Positions 16,594 through 25,600 of a DNA stretch of 64,000 nucleotides are shown in pieces. This DNA comes from CAZLDI01 sp964558415. GTDB taxonomy: Bacteria > Chloroflexota > Dehalococcoidia > SM23-28-2 > RBG-16-64-32. Positions within the stretch are counted from its first letter, which is position 1, and each line of letters opens with the position of its first letter. The notes beneath the pieces were generated by a model. The model did no database searches. It was not told where the DNA came from and was given only the letters and a program-made list of their open reading frames with translations. The position numbers were made by a program, and so were the translations under genes. The stretch covers positions 155,978-219,977 of the forward strand of contig CAZLDI010000002.1 in NCBI GenBank assembly GCA_964558415.1. The letters are read 5' to 3'.

Positions 16594-17474
16594 GACCGGC
16601 TCCCGGCGCGCACTGCGACGAACGCGAACCCCAACGCCAGCGTAGCGGTGGATGCCACAGTGCCAATTAGCCACCAGGGCACGTCTTCGCCACCTGTTGG
16701 TGGTGGCGGTTCTGCCGTTGCCGCCGGCGACGTCCGGCGCGGCGATGGGGAGGGCGCAGGCGTCGGCGTGGGCGTCGCCCCGTCCGTCGCTGATGTCGAT
16801 GGCACAGGAGTGGCTGCGCTCGGTACCAGATCATCCGGTAGCTCCTGCGGATCGGGTGTTGGAGCGGGCGCCAGACACGGCCGTTCGACGGCGATTTGGC
16901 CGGACGTGATGGCGCCGTCGAATATAGCGTTTCCATTCGGGTCGCCCAGGTGTTGACCACGGATGCTGGTCAGCGTTGGGCCGAAGTCCCATGCGCCGTC
17001 GCCGTCAAGGTCGCGGCGGTCGATCGTCGCGTAGCTGACACCGGGCGCCTTCGCCTCCAGCGTCAAGCGCACGAGGCCGCCCGTCCCTGTGGCGCCTGTT
17101 GCCCCGAGAGTCAGGTTCGCTGCCGCCAGGCGATAGTACCCGCTGGAGTTGGGCACCGGGTCTGAGAAATCGAAGATAGTCGTGTTTTGTTGTTCAGCAA
17201 GAAGCATCTGGACGTCTTTGCCTACGATTTCGACAATGTCGCGATTGTAGGCAAAGTACGCCTCCCAGGCAAGGAGGTTCGTGGCTGACTCGACGACGAT
17301 GTCGACCGTCAACGTGTCGCCCGCGTCTGCCTCCACGCACTCGTCGCTCAATGCGAGGCTGGGCGTCGCCTGCAAGGCGATCGCCGGCCCGGCGTCCGTT
17401 CGGCCCACGTAGCCGGCCGGGCTCAGTGGAGTCCCAAGCGCCGTAGCAAGCGTACCTACAATGACGAGACGCAT
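16590..17474 (-). CDS. Cohesin-like protein with C-terminal membrane anchor
   Basis: The 294-aa reading starts at ATG 17474, where a signal peptide begins (MRLVIVGTLATALGTPLSP); the longer reading from 17672 overlaps the upstream gene and has an Arg-rich, unlikely N-terminus. The cohesin-like domain (about 30-200) has LLAWEAYFAYNRDIVEIVGK, VQMLLAEQ, SDPVPNSSGYYRLAAANLTL and GTGGLVRLTLEAKAPG. A Pro/Thr spacer and a C-terminal helix (WWLIGTVASTATLALGFAFV) with RAGSRS follow. Its stop overlaps the next start (TTGA), so the genes are translationally coupled. Confidence 0.83.
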   Translation of the reverse strand: MRLVIVGTLATALGTPLSPAGYVGRTDAGPAIALQATPSLALSDECVEADAGDTLTVDIVVESATNLLAWEAYFAYNRDIVEIVGKDVQMLLAEQQNTTIFDFSDPVPNSSGYYRLAAANLTLGATGATGTGGLVRLTLEAKAPGVSYATIDRRDLDGDGAWDFGPTLTSIRGQHLGDPNGNAIFDGAITSGQIAVERPCLAPAPTPDPQELPDDLVPSAATPVPSTSATDGATPTPTPAPSPSPRRTSPAATAEPPPPTGGEDVPWWLIGTVASTATLALGFAFVAVRAGSRS

Positions 17475-17509
17475 CACGCTGGTAGCGACTCCGCGGCGAG
17501 GCGGGAGGC

Positions 17510-18295
17510 TCAGGATGTTCGGTGCGACCCGGACCGCCTCATGGCGATCAGCGCCACGCCGGTGAATCCAACCGTCGCCACGACACCAACAACTACCGCG
17601 AGGAACGCCCACGTGGGTATCCCATCGCCGCCGCCTCCTCCCACCACTTGCAGGATCTGACTGCCATCGCATCCCTGGCCGACAGCCACGTCCGCGTCAA
17701 GTATCGGCCCGTCAAAGTAGCTGTCTCCATCGCTATCGCCGATCTGCAGACCCTCGACATCAGTGACCGTCGGTGCCACCGGGCGGCCGACGATGTCTGT
17801 GGGGCTGGGGCTGATGCTCAGGGTTGTCCTGCCGGGGCCCACCGCCTCCAGCGTGAGCCGCGCAAGCACTCCATCTCCGTCAACGCCGACCAGTGGCTGG
17901 GAGATGGCTGCGGCTCCCACTCCGTATCGCCCATCATCATCAGGGACCGACTTGGACGTGTCGATAACGTTGCTGTCCGGCTCGTAGGCCAGGAATTGCT
18001 GGACATCGCGGTCGACGATATTCACGACTTGCTCGTCGTACGTCAGGTAGGCCTCCCACGCAGTGAGGTCGACCACATCCTCGATCGTAATATCGATCTG
18101 CAGCGTGCTTCCCACCGCGACGGAGACGCACTGGTCGCGCGCGGCAAGGGAGGTTGGGGTGTTCCCTGCCGCGTCCACATCTATCGCGAGCGTGGTGCTC
18201 GTCTGGGCGGCAGCGTGTCCACCGGCCAGGGCAAACGGAATTAAGAGGAGCAGAGACGAAGCCGACAGCCAGGTCACCCTGAGCAAACCACTCAT
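17510..18295 (-). CDS. Cohesin-like protein with C-terminal membrane anchor (first of four)
   Basis: The protein is 261 aa. A signal peptide (LSASSLLLLIPFALAGGHAA) precedes a cohesin-like domain at about 30-210: LTAWEAYLTYDEQVVNIVDR, VQQFLAYEPDSN, SVPDDDGRYGVGAAAIS and GDGVLARLTLEAVGPGRTTL. A Gly-rich spacer leads to a C-terminal helix (PTWAFLAVVVGVVATVGFTG) and MRRSGSHRTS. It heads four consecutive genes encoding the same fold, with a plausible promoter at 18383-18412. Of the four it is closest to the product of the next gene. Confidence 0.87.
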   Translation of the reverse strand: MSGLLRVTWLSASSLLLLIPFALAGGHAAAQTSTTLAIDVDAAGNTPTSLAARDQCVSVAVGSTLQIDITIEDVVDLTAWEAYLTYDEQVVNIVDRDVQQFLAYEPDSNVIDTSKSVPDDDGRYGVGAAAISQPLVGVDGDGVLARLTLEAVGPGRTTLSISPSPTDIVGRPVAPTVTDVEGLQIGDSDGDSYFDGPILDADVAVGQGCDGSQILQVVGGGGGDGIPTWAFLAVVVGVVATVGFTGVALIAMRRSGSHRTS

Positions 18296-18382
18296 TATTC
18301 GCGTTCTCCCAACCCCCTCGGGTTGAAGCGCATCGGGTGGTCAGCCCGCCGCCGCCGGACGAACATAAGACGACGTACAGAT

Positions 18383-18412
18383 ATTGTATCACGGGTCGTC
18401 AGGACTCGCCAA
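18383..18412 (-). promoter_or_regulatory. Candidate promoter of the four-gene cohesin-like run
   Basis: On the reverse strand TTGGCG (18412-18407) and TACAAT (18388-18383) are 18 nt apart. They lie about 90 nt before the start at 18295, in the 18296-18443 spacer that also separates it from the 1398-aa gene. A TTGACA farther upstream is too distant to pair with the same -10. Confidence 0.4.
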
Positions 18413-18443
18413 TAGAAACCTGTCAAACCGCCGATGGGAGCGG

Positions 18444-21400
18444 CTACGGCGTGGGGCATTCGTGGTTGAACGCTCGCGCCCCGCTCAACATCGGCGGCCG
18501 CGAGATTACCAGCTGTGCCATGTCCTGAAGGTTAATCTGCGCGCCAAAGCCGCCGTTCCCGGGGGAGATATCCCACCGCTGATCGTAGCCGCCATCGCCT
18601 GGAGAAGTGTCCATGCGCCTGGCCGGCGCAACGAAACTCGCAAGATCGAGCAAGTCTACCTTGTTGTAGCTGATCCCGCTGCCGACCAAATCGAACGGCC
18701 ATCCGGCTGACCCGCAGCGGGTCGCGGGGTCCGTGCCGACGTGGAACTCTGCGAAGTCGGTGAGTCCATCGCCGTCGCCGTCGTCGCAGGCGTCGCCGGG
18801 CGGATCGCCGTCCCAGTTGGACTGGCCGGGGTTGGAGTCTTGCGGGCAGTTGTCATAGGCGTTCATGACGCCGTCTGTATCACCGTCTGCCATGGTCGGG
18901 CAGGTCTGACCGAAGGCGTGTGCACCCTCAAACATCGGTGGATAGGCGGTCGGTCCCACGATTAAAGCTGCGATGTCCTGTAGGTTGATCCATCCGCCGA
19001 AACTACCGCCCGGCACGAGGTCCCAACGCGCTTCGTAGGCTGCGTCGCCCGGGCTGGCGCCGATTCGCCTGATCGGCGCCAGGAAGCTCACGAGGTCCTG
19101 GAGGTTCAGTGTGTTCGGCTGGTAGCCGCCGGACACCAGGTCAGCAGGCCAGCCGTCGGACCCACATGGCAATGAGGCGTTGGTGCCAAGGTGCATGCCC
19201 TCGGTTTCGTCGGAGAACCCATCACCGTCGTAGTCGCTCATCGTGGCGGCAGTCACCAGGTCTTGTGGACAACTGACCAGGCCCCCACCATGCGAATTGT
19301 TGTTCGCCTGGTCCAGGAGGTCAGAGACGACGATGACTTCCGACTTTGTATGCCCAACGCCGTTAGCGACATCGTTGAGGATCGCGTCGCCGTCATTCAT
19401 CACGTCTCCAACGACCTCTCCTGAGGTAAAGGACGCCGCTTCGAAGCCCGGGAACTTGATCGCGTTGAGCTTCGCCGCGAGCAGTTGCGCGCGCAGCATC
19501 GCGTAGCCTGGTCCGCTGGAGTTCGCGTTGCTCATCACATCCCTGGCGTCTGCTTCCGTGGCCACCAGCGCCTCCGGCGCCCCATCGTCCGGGGCGACTC
19601 CGAGCAGAATGGGCAAGTTGTTGTAGGTGCTGTCTCGCGGCGGTGAGTCGAGACCGGTGTGGGTCTTCCAGTAGCCCTTCGTCAAGCCCCCACCGAACGG
19701 CTGGCACGGCCCAGGAGGTGGTGTGGGCGTGGGCGTTGGCGTCGGCGTAGGTGTGGGGGTTGGCGTGGGAGTGGGCGAGCCCGTTGGTGTCGGTGTGCCG
19801 GGCCCGCAACGCTGCAATATCCGGTCGTGGCCATTGTTGTTGGCGCCGTCCAGCAGATCCTTTATCCCCACGATCTCATCCTTGTCGTGGGGGATGCCGT
19901 TGGCCATATCGTTCAGGATCTGGTCGGCCTGCGACATAACGTCTGCAACTGTGTCCCCGTTGGGGAACTGCGCGTCACTGAATCCGGGGAACAGGAGAGT
20001 GTTTAGCTTCGCTGCCAGAAGCTGCGCTCGAAGCATATTCACGCCGGTTCCGCTGGAGTCCGCCATGTCGAAAACGTCTCGAGCGTCCTGCTCATCTGAG
20101 ATGAGGGCCTCCGGATAGCCGTTGTTCGGTGCGATGCCCAGGAAGATCGGGAGATCATCATAGGTCGGGTCCCGCGGTGGCGAGTCCAGACCCGTGTGCG
20201 TCTTCCAGTACCCCATCGTCAGGCCGCCCGAGAACGGCGGGCACGCCGGAGGCGACGCCGAGGCGCTAACAGTCGGCGTGGGAGTGGGCGTCGGTGTTGG
20301 TGTGGGCGTCGGGGTAGGTGTAGGCGTTGGCGTTGGCGTTGGCGTCGGTGTCGGCGTCGGTGTTGGTGTGGGCGTGGGTGTCGGCGTGGGCGTCGGTGTC
20401 GGCGTCGGTGTTGGCGTTGGCGTGGGTGTAGGCGTTGGAGTGGGCGTTGGAGTGGGCGTTGGAGTGGGCGTAGGCGTCGGTGTAGGTGTGGGCGTGGGCG
20501 TGGGCGTCGGTGTAGGCGTGGGCGTGGGCGTAGGCGTGGGCGTAGGCGTGGGCGTCGGCGTCGGCGTCGGCTGCGGCGTAGGGGAGGGTGTGGGCGTGGG
20601 CGTGGGCGTCGGTGTGGGCGTGGGTGTCGGGGTTGGCGTTGGCGTGGGGGTTGGCGTGGGTGTAGGTGTTGGTGTAGGTGTAGGCGTAGGTGTCGGTGTG
20701 GGAGTAGGTGTAGGTGTAGGTGTAGGTGTAGGTGTAGGTGTGGGCGTGGGCGTAGGAGTGCATGTCGGCAGGGGCGCCGGCGTTGGCGTAGGCGTAGGCG
20801 TTGGCGTGGGCGTCGAGTCGGGCGTTGGGGTCGGAGTGGTGTCCGGCGGCGGCGGGCCGACGTTGATGTTCTGGCTTTCCGTCACCGAGTCGTTCGCAGG
20901 AGTGCCGTCGTCAGTGCAGTCGCCCGGGTTGAGATGATCGATCCTTACAGTAACGGATATGGGTATCACGGCTTGCACCGCTGGAGCATGGCATTCGAAC
21001 CTGGTGCGGTAGAGGATCATCTTCTGCTCGCTCGCCATGAGAACGAAGTCGACGCGTCCCGGAATGAGCAGCTCGGTCACCGCAGTGCAGCCATCGGGCG
21101 GCGTCCATTGGAGCAGATCCGGGGGAGAGGTAATGATGACGAAGTCGTCATGTGTGGAGAAGTTGCCTATCTCGCACTGGACGTGCATGTAGGCGCCGCC
21201 ATAGTCCGAGAGGTTAACGGGAGGCGGTCCTTGCTTAACGCAATATTTCACTCCAACGTCGTGAGGGCCTTGTGCCGGAGTCGCAGTGGGCGTCGCTGTT
21301 GGTGTCGCCGTCGGTGTTGGGGTTGGCGTCGGTGTAGGGGTAGGCGTAGGCGTCGGTGTTGGGGTTGGCGTTGGCGTTGGGGTCGGTGTGGGTGTGGGAG

Positions 21401-22640
21401 TCGGTGTGGGAGTAGGACTGGGCGTTGGCGTTGGCGTTGGCGTGGTCGTCTCCGGTGAACCCGTAGGTGTAGGTGTAGGTGTAGGTGTCGGCGTTGGGGT
21501 CGGGGTCGGTGTAGGTGTTGGCGTAGGCGTCGGGGTAGGCGTGGGCGTTGGCGTCGGCGTTGGCGTCGGTGTCGGTGTCGGTGTCGGCGTAGGCGTTGGC
21601 GTAGGCGTAGGCGTCGGCGTCGGGGTAGGTGTCGGCGTCTCCCCGCCTGGGCACTCCTCGTTCACCGCGATGATGCCGCCCTCCGTCACGTGGGGATCGC
21701 GCGCCGTGCCGCTCGCGTCCAGGTGGACGTTGTCGGAGAGCACCAGGTTGTACTGGCCCGTGGCTGCGGTCTGAAGCGTGGAGAAGGTCAGCCTCGCCAG
21801 TGGCCCGGAACCGGACTCGCCGGCGCCCGCGCCGCTGTCGAGCAGGGCCACGTCGTAGTCGCCCGGGGGACTGCCTGGAGGCGGCTCGCCCGCGGGGAAC
21901 AGGGAGCTCCCGGCGTTCGCCCGCAGCAGCAGGCCAGAGGAGTCGAACAGTTCGGCGTCCAGGTTCAGGTCCGTCGCCGCGTAGGTCAGCTTGAAGGAGA
22001 GGGCGATTATCCCGCCTGTGTCGTTAGTGGGGTCGCCGTTGCCACCGATGTCGAGGGCGGGGATGCCCCTGGCCAGGACGTGGATGTCAACGCTGTCGGG
22101 TGTCACATCCTCATCGGCATCCAGGAGGTCGTTCTCGTCGATGCGCGCGCAGGGTTGCGTCGTGCCGACGACTCCCTGAGCGGGGCAGCCGTCGTTGACC
22201 GCGGTCTCGGCGGTGTTGTTAGCGTTCAGCGGGTCGTCGTTCGTGGCGTTGGCGCATTGCGCACCGGTCTCCGGGGTGAAGGAGTTGGCGGAGGAGACGA
22301 CCGGGCAGCCGTCGTTCACGAACCCGTCGGCATCGTTGTCGGTCACGTCCGTCCCGCACGCCGTTTCGCGATCGACGTTGCTCACGACATTGGCTGCAGG
22401 GTCCATGTCCAGCTGCATGGCGTCCATGCCGTCCGCGGAGCCTAGATGGCTGGCACTTGAAGGTCTGTTCGTTACGATCAACAGCGCCAACAGGGCCGTC
22501 ACCGCAAGCGCGGCACCTAACCTGTATCTTGATCCAAGCCTGGCGACCGCCACGGGCGCTTGGATCAAGATACCGCAGAAAGCGAGTCGCGCCAGGGTAC
22601 GCTCCCGCGTACTGCGTGACAAACGCCTCCCTCGTTGCAT
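18444..22640 (-). CDS. Giant two-ended surface protein: cohesin-like, Pro-Thr linkers, two GYWKTH modules, two dockerin-like modules
   Basis: The ORF is 1398 aa; the exact start is uncertain because a TTG at 22622 follows GGGAGG closely and the signal helix (ALAVTALLALLIV) begins near residue 43. Order: cohesin-like domain (about 65-325), Pro-Thr linker (to 450), a module with VKYCVKQGPPPVNLSD (460-595) also found at the end of the 1847-aa protein, Pro-Thr linker (to 790), two copies of a domain of about 150 aa opening GGLT(M/K)GYWKTHTGLDSPPRD, then two dockerin-like modules (about 1140-1255 and 1290-1398) with LNLQDLVSFLAPIRR, INLQDIAAL, VDLLDLASFVAPARR and INLQDMAQLV. Having both binding-type modules, it could act as a linker. 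No C-terminal anchor. Confidence 0.88.
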   Translation of the reverse strand: MQRGRRLSRSTRERTLARLAFCGILIQAPVAVARLGSRYRLGAALAVTALLALLIVTNRPSSASHLGSADGMDAMQLDMDPAANVVSNVDRETACGTDVTDNDADGFVNDGCPVVSSANSFTPETGAQCANATNDDPLNANNTAETAVNDGCPAQGVVGTTQPCARIDENDLLDADEDVTPDSVDIHVLARGIPALDIGGNGDPTNDTGGIIALSFKLTYAATDLNLDAELFDSSGLLLRANAGSSLFPAGEPPPGSPPGDYDVALLDSGAGAGESGSGPLARLTFSTLQTAATGQYNLVLSDNVHLDASGTARDPHVTEGGIIAVNEECPGGETPTPTPTPTPTPTPTPTPTPTPTPTPTPTPTPTPTPTPTPTPTPTPTPTPTPTPTPTPTGSPETTTPTPTPTPSPTPTPTPTPTPTPTPTPTPTPTPTPTPTPTPTPTPTATPTATPTATPAQGPHDVGVKYCVKQGPPPVNLSDYGGAYMHVQCEIGNFSTHDDFVIITSPPDLLQWTPPDGCTAVTELLIPGRVDFVLMASEQKMILYRTRFECHAPAVQAVIPISVTVRIDHLNPGDCTDDGTPANDSVTESQNINVGPPPPDTTPTPTPDSTPTPTPTPTPTPAPLPTCTPTPTPTPTPTPTPTPTPTPTPTPTPTPTPTPTPTPTPTPTPTPTPTPTPTPTPTPTPSPTPQPTPTPTPTPTPTPTPTPTPTPTPTPTPTPTPTPTPTPTPTPTPTPTPTPTPTPTPTPTPTPTPTPTPTPTPTPTPTPTPTPTPTPTPTPTPTPTPTPTPTVSASASPPACPPFSGGLTMGYWKTHTGLDSPPRDPTYDDLPIFLGIAPNNGYPEALISDEQDARDVFDMADSSGTGVNMLRAQLLAAKLNTLLFPGFSDAQFPNGDTVADVMSQADQILNDMANGIPHDKDEIVGIKDLLDGANNNGHDRILQRCGPGTPTPTGSPTPTPTPTPTPTPTPTPTPPPGPCQPFGGGLTKGYWKTHTGLDSPPRDSTYNNLPILLGVAPDDGAPEALVATEADARDVMSNANSSGPGYAMLRAQLLAAKLNAIKFPGFEAASFTSGEVVGDVMNDGDAILNDVANGVGHTKSEVIVVSDLLDQANNNSHGGGLVSCPQDLVTAATMSDYDGDGFSDETEGMHLGTNASLPCGSDGWPADLVSGGYQPNTLNLQDLVSFLAPIRRIGASPGDAAYEARWDLVPGGSFGGWINLQDIAALIVGPTAYPPMFEGAHAFGQTCPTMADGDTDGVMNAYDNCPQDSNPGQSNWDGDPPGDACDDGDGDGLTDFAEFHVGTDPATRCGSAGWPFDLVGSGISYNKVDLLDLASFVAPARRMDTSPGDGGYDQRWDISPGNGGFGAQINLQDMAQLVISRPPMLSGARAFNHECPTP
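20275..20840 (-). repeat. Pro-Thr coding minisatellite
   Basis: About 565 bp of near-continuous CCN-ACN codons on the reverse strand encode a (Pro-Thr)n linker in the 1398-aa protein, broken once by a short SPTPQ interruption and again by a Pro/Ala/Cys-containing stretch near 20765. Third positions vary freely, so the DNA repeat is imperfect. Confidence 0.9.
21286..21645 (-). repeat. Pro-Thr coding minisatellite
   Basis: About 360 bp of CCN-ACN codons on the reverse strand encode the first (Pro-Thr)n linker of the 1398-aa protein, directly after the cohesin-like domain. A third short array (about 19720-19800) separates its two GYWKTH domains. Confidence 0.9.
21640..22451 (-). repeat. Near-identical 0.8-kb inverted repeat, copy 1
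   Basis: The coding DNA for the cohesin-like domain of the 1398-aa protein is nearly identical to 43508-44326 on the opposite strand. Similarity begins at GCCAGCCATCT next to the signal cleavage region and runs into the Pro-Thr linker. Differences are few and mostly at third positions until the last 60 codons, where residues also differ. Confidence 0.9.
22524..22573. repeat. Perfect 16-bp inverted repeat
   Basis: Arms 22524-22539 (GTATCTTGATCCAAGC) and 22558-22573 are perfect reverse complements with an 18-nt spacer. They lie at the very 5' end of the 1398-aa ORF, upstream of the signal helix, so they could form an mRNA hairpin near the true start or be an operator. Confidence 0.85.
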
Positions 22641-22670
22641 GCCAGGCTCAATCCCGATCCTAACGAGTCT

Positions 22671-25600
22671 CTATGGCGCACCAGGGCATGACTGGTTGAC
22701 AGCTAGGGCGCCGCCGAGCATTGGAGGCCGAACGACCACAACTGTGGCTAGATCCGCGATGTTGACGTGTTTGCTCAGCCCGCCCGATCCGGGTACCAGA
22801 TCCCATCTAATGCCGAACCCTGCATCGCCGGGAGATTTGTCGAGGCGACGAACGGGCACAACGAAGGAGGCGAGATCCGAGACATCCACGCGGTTGTTGC
22901 TCAGGCCGCTGGACACGAAGTCGAACGGCCAGCCATTGATCCCGCACGCTGCGTTGGGGCTGGTCCCAACGTGGAGCTCGGCGTAGTCGTAAAACCCGTC
23001 ACCATCACCGTCGTCGCAAACATCGCCCAGGGCATCTGCGTCCCAGTTATTCTGGTTCGTGTTTGCTTTGACCTGACAGTTGTCCATGAAATCCGGAACC
23101 GAGTCATTATCGTCGTCTGGATCACAGGCGTTGCCAGCTGAGTCACCATCGGCATTGGCCTGATCTAAGTTGGACACGAGCGGACAATTGTCTGCGCCAT
23201 CGCTGCGCCCGTCGTTGTCATCGTCGGCGTCGCAGGCGTCGCCCGCCGTGTCAAAGTCGTTGTTCGGTTGACCCGCGTTTGACGCTGCGGGGCAGTTGTC
23301 AGAGCCAGTGCAGCCCGGTGCTGAGGGTGCAGCGCTTGGATTGCAAACGCCATCGCCGTCGAGATCGGGGTCACAGGAGTCGCCCATCGTGTCACTGTCC
23401 AAATTGGACTGAATCGGATTGAACAACGCCGGACAGTTGTCGGGTCCGTCGAGGATTCCGTCGCCGTCGTCGTCTGCGTCACAAGCGTTGCCGGCACCGT
23501 CCGAATCGAGATCACTCTGAGCAGCGTTCGCTGCCAGGGGGCAATTGTCTGAGGCGTTGCCCAGCCCATCTCCGTCGGCATCCATGTCACAGGCGTCCCC
23601 GGCGCCATCGCTGTCGACGTCGCTCTGACTCGCATTTGCGTTGGCAGGACAGTTGTCCGTTCCCGTGCAGGCGCCCGGTCCTCCCGACGGTGCTCCGGGG
23701 TTGCATCGGCCGTCACCATCTGCGTCCACCTGTCCGGCGGAGCATCCGTTGGAATCCACGGGCGCGGCAGGTGGAGTGCCTGAGCATAGGTCGTTCGCTC
23801 CCGTGACGCCATCCTGGTCGGTATCCGGGTCGCATTCGTCCCCGAGTCCATCACCGTCCGCGTCCACCTGAGTTGGGTTAGGCGTCAGCTTGCAATTGTC
23901 CGGGCCGTCAAGCACCCCATCCCCATCGGTGTCGGAAATTACCGGGTTGGTCCCGTACGTTGGGTACTCGACTTCGTCTGTCAGACCGTCAAGGTCGTAG
24001 TCGTCGGTCGGACTGTCGTGGCAGCCGTCTTCATCGGAAATGCCGTCGTAGTCTTCCCTCGTCTGAATCGGGACAAGCAACGCGTTAAGCGGCTCGTCTC
24101 CCGTATCGGCTATGCCATCAAGCCCCGCGGTGAAGTCAGTCGCGGGGCAGAAGTCGTTCCCGTCCGGGTGGCCATCGTTGTCGTTGTCCGGCTCCGGACA
24201 CCCGTCGCTATCGTGGAAGGCGTCATAGTCTTCGTGAATGCTGCGGCAGTCGACGAGAGGCCCGCTGCTGGGGAAGGAGAGGAAGCCTCTATCAGAGCCT
24301 GTGCAACTGACGGCTGTCTGACCGAAGTCACAGATTCCGTCAGAGTCGTTGTCCGGCTCCGGACACCCGTCTGTATCGAGGTGCCCGTCGATGTCCTCGG
24401 AGACGAAGGGACACGCGTCGCTGCTGCTAACGATCCCATCGTTGTCGATGTCATCCGGGCATCCGTCCCCGTCCTGAAAGCCGTTGTAGTCCTCCGCAAA
24501 GGTCGGGCACTGGTCCGTCGGGATGTTACCGAGTCCGTCTCCATCCATGTCTGGATCGCATGGGTTCCCCAGAGTATCGCCGTCGATGTCTGTTTGGTTG
24601 CCGACAAGGGGGTTTCCAGCCTGCGCGGGCCCGTTCGGCGTTGCCGGGCAGTTGTCGGAACCGCTGCAGAGTCCACTTATGATACCGGGATTGCAGATAC
24701 CGTCGCCGTCGCTGTCTACCTGAACTATTGTGCAGCCGTTCTGATCCACGATTGCCGCTGCGGCGGTACCCGGACAAAGGTCGCAGGCATCTCCGACGGA
24801 GTCACCGTCGGCGTCGGCTTGTGCTGGGTTGGCGACAGTCGGACAGTTGTCAGAGCCGGTGCAGCCGGGCGGTGGCCCCGTGGAGGGCGCCGCTGGGCTG
24901 CAGAATCCGTCAGCATCCGGGTCCACCTGGGCCAGCGAGCAGCCGAGAGCGTCGACTGTTGCTGCAGGTGCGGTTCCGGGACACGAATCGCAGGCGTTGC
25001 CAACGCCGTCCCCGTCCGCATCCAGTTGAGTGGGGTTGGCTACGTTGGGGCAGTTGTCGTTCGCCAACAGGCACCCGGCGGGCCCGGTCGACGCAGCGCC
25101 CGGATCGCAGATGCCATCCGCGTCGGCGTCGACCTGCGCGTTCGCGCAGCCGTCTGCGTCCACGATAGCTGCCGCCGCAGTACCCGGGCAAAGATCGCAA
25201 GAGTCACCGACCCCGTCACCATCAGCGTCCGTTTGGCTGGCATTCGGCGTGCTCGGGCAATTGTCGGAGCCGGTGCAGCCGGCTGGGCCGGCAGAAGGGG
25301 CGCCCGGGTTGCAGGCTCCATCAGCGTCACTGTCCACCTGTGCGTCCGCGCAGCCGTTGGCGTCCACGGGACTTGCTGCCGCCGTGGCGGGACAGAGGTC
25401 CGCTCCGACGCATCCCGGCGCCGGCCCAGCAGACGGAGCGCCGGTGTTGCAGACGCCATCCGCGTCCGCATCTACCTGCGCGGACGAGCATCCGGCGGCG
25501 TCCACGATAGCTGCCGCCGGAGTGCCCGGGCAAAGATCGCCCGTAGGAAGGCCGGTGCAAGCGGAGGGTCCGGTGGACGGGGCGCCCACATCGCACACAC

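Noticed and set aside
20194..20937. Long plus-strand ORF of Gly-Val repeats (and similar ones at 21286, 44188, 45439, 47243 and 49062)
   Set aside because: These are antisense shadows of CCN-ACN codons, which read as GTN-GGN on the other strand. They lack start signals and exist only where a Pro-Thr linker is encoded opposite.
20275..21645. Tandem repeats resembling a CRISPR array
   Set aside because: The units are 6-12 bp, in frame with a coding sequence and without unique spacers; no cas genes are near.
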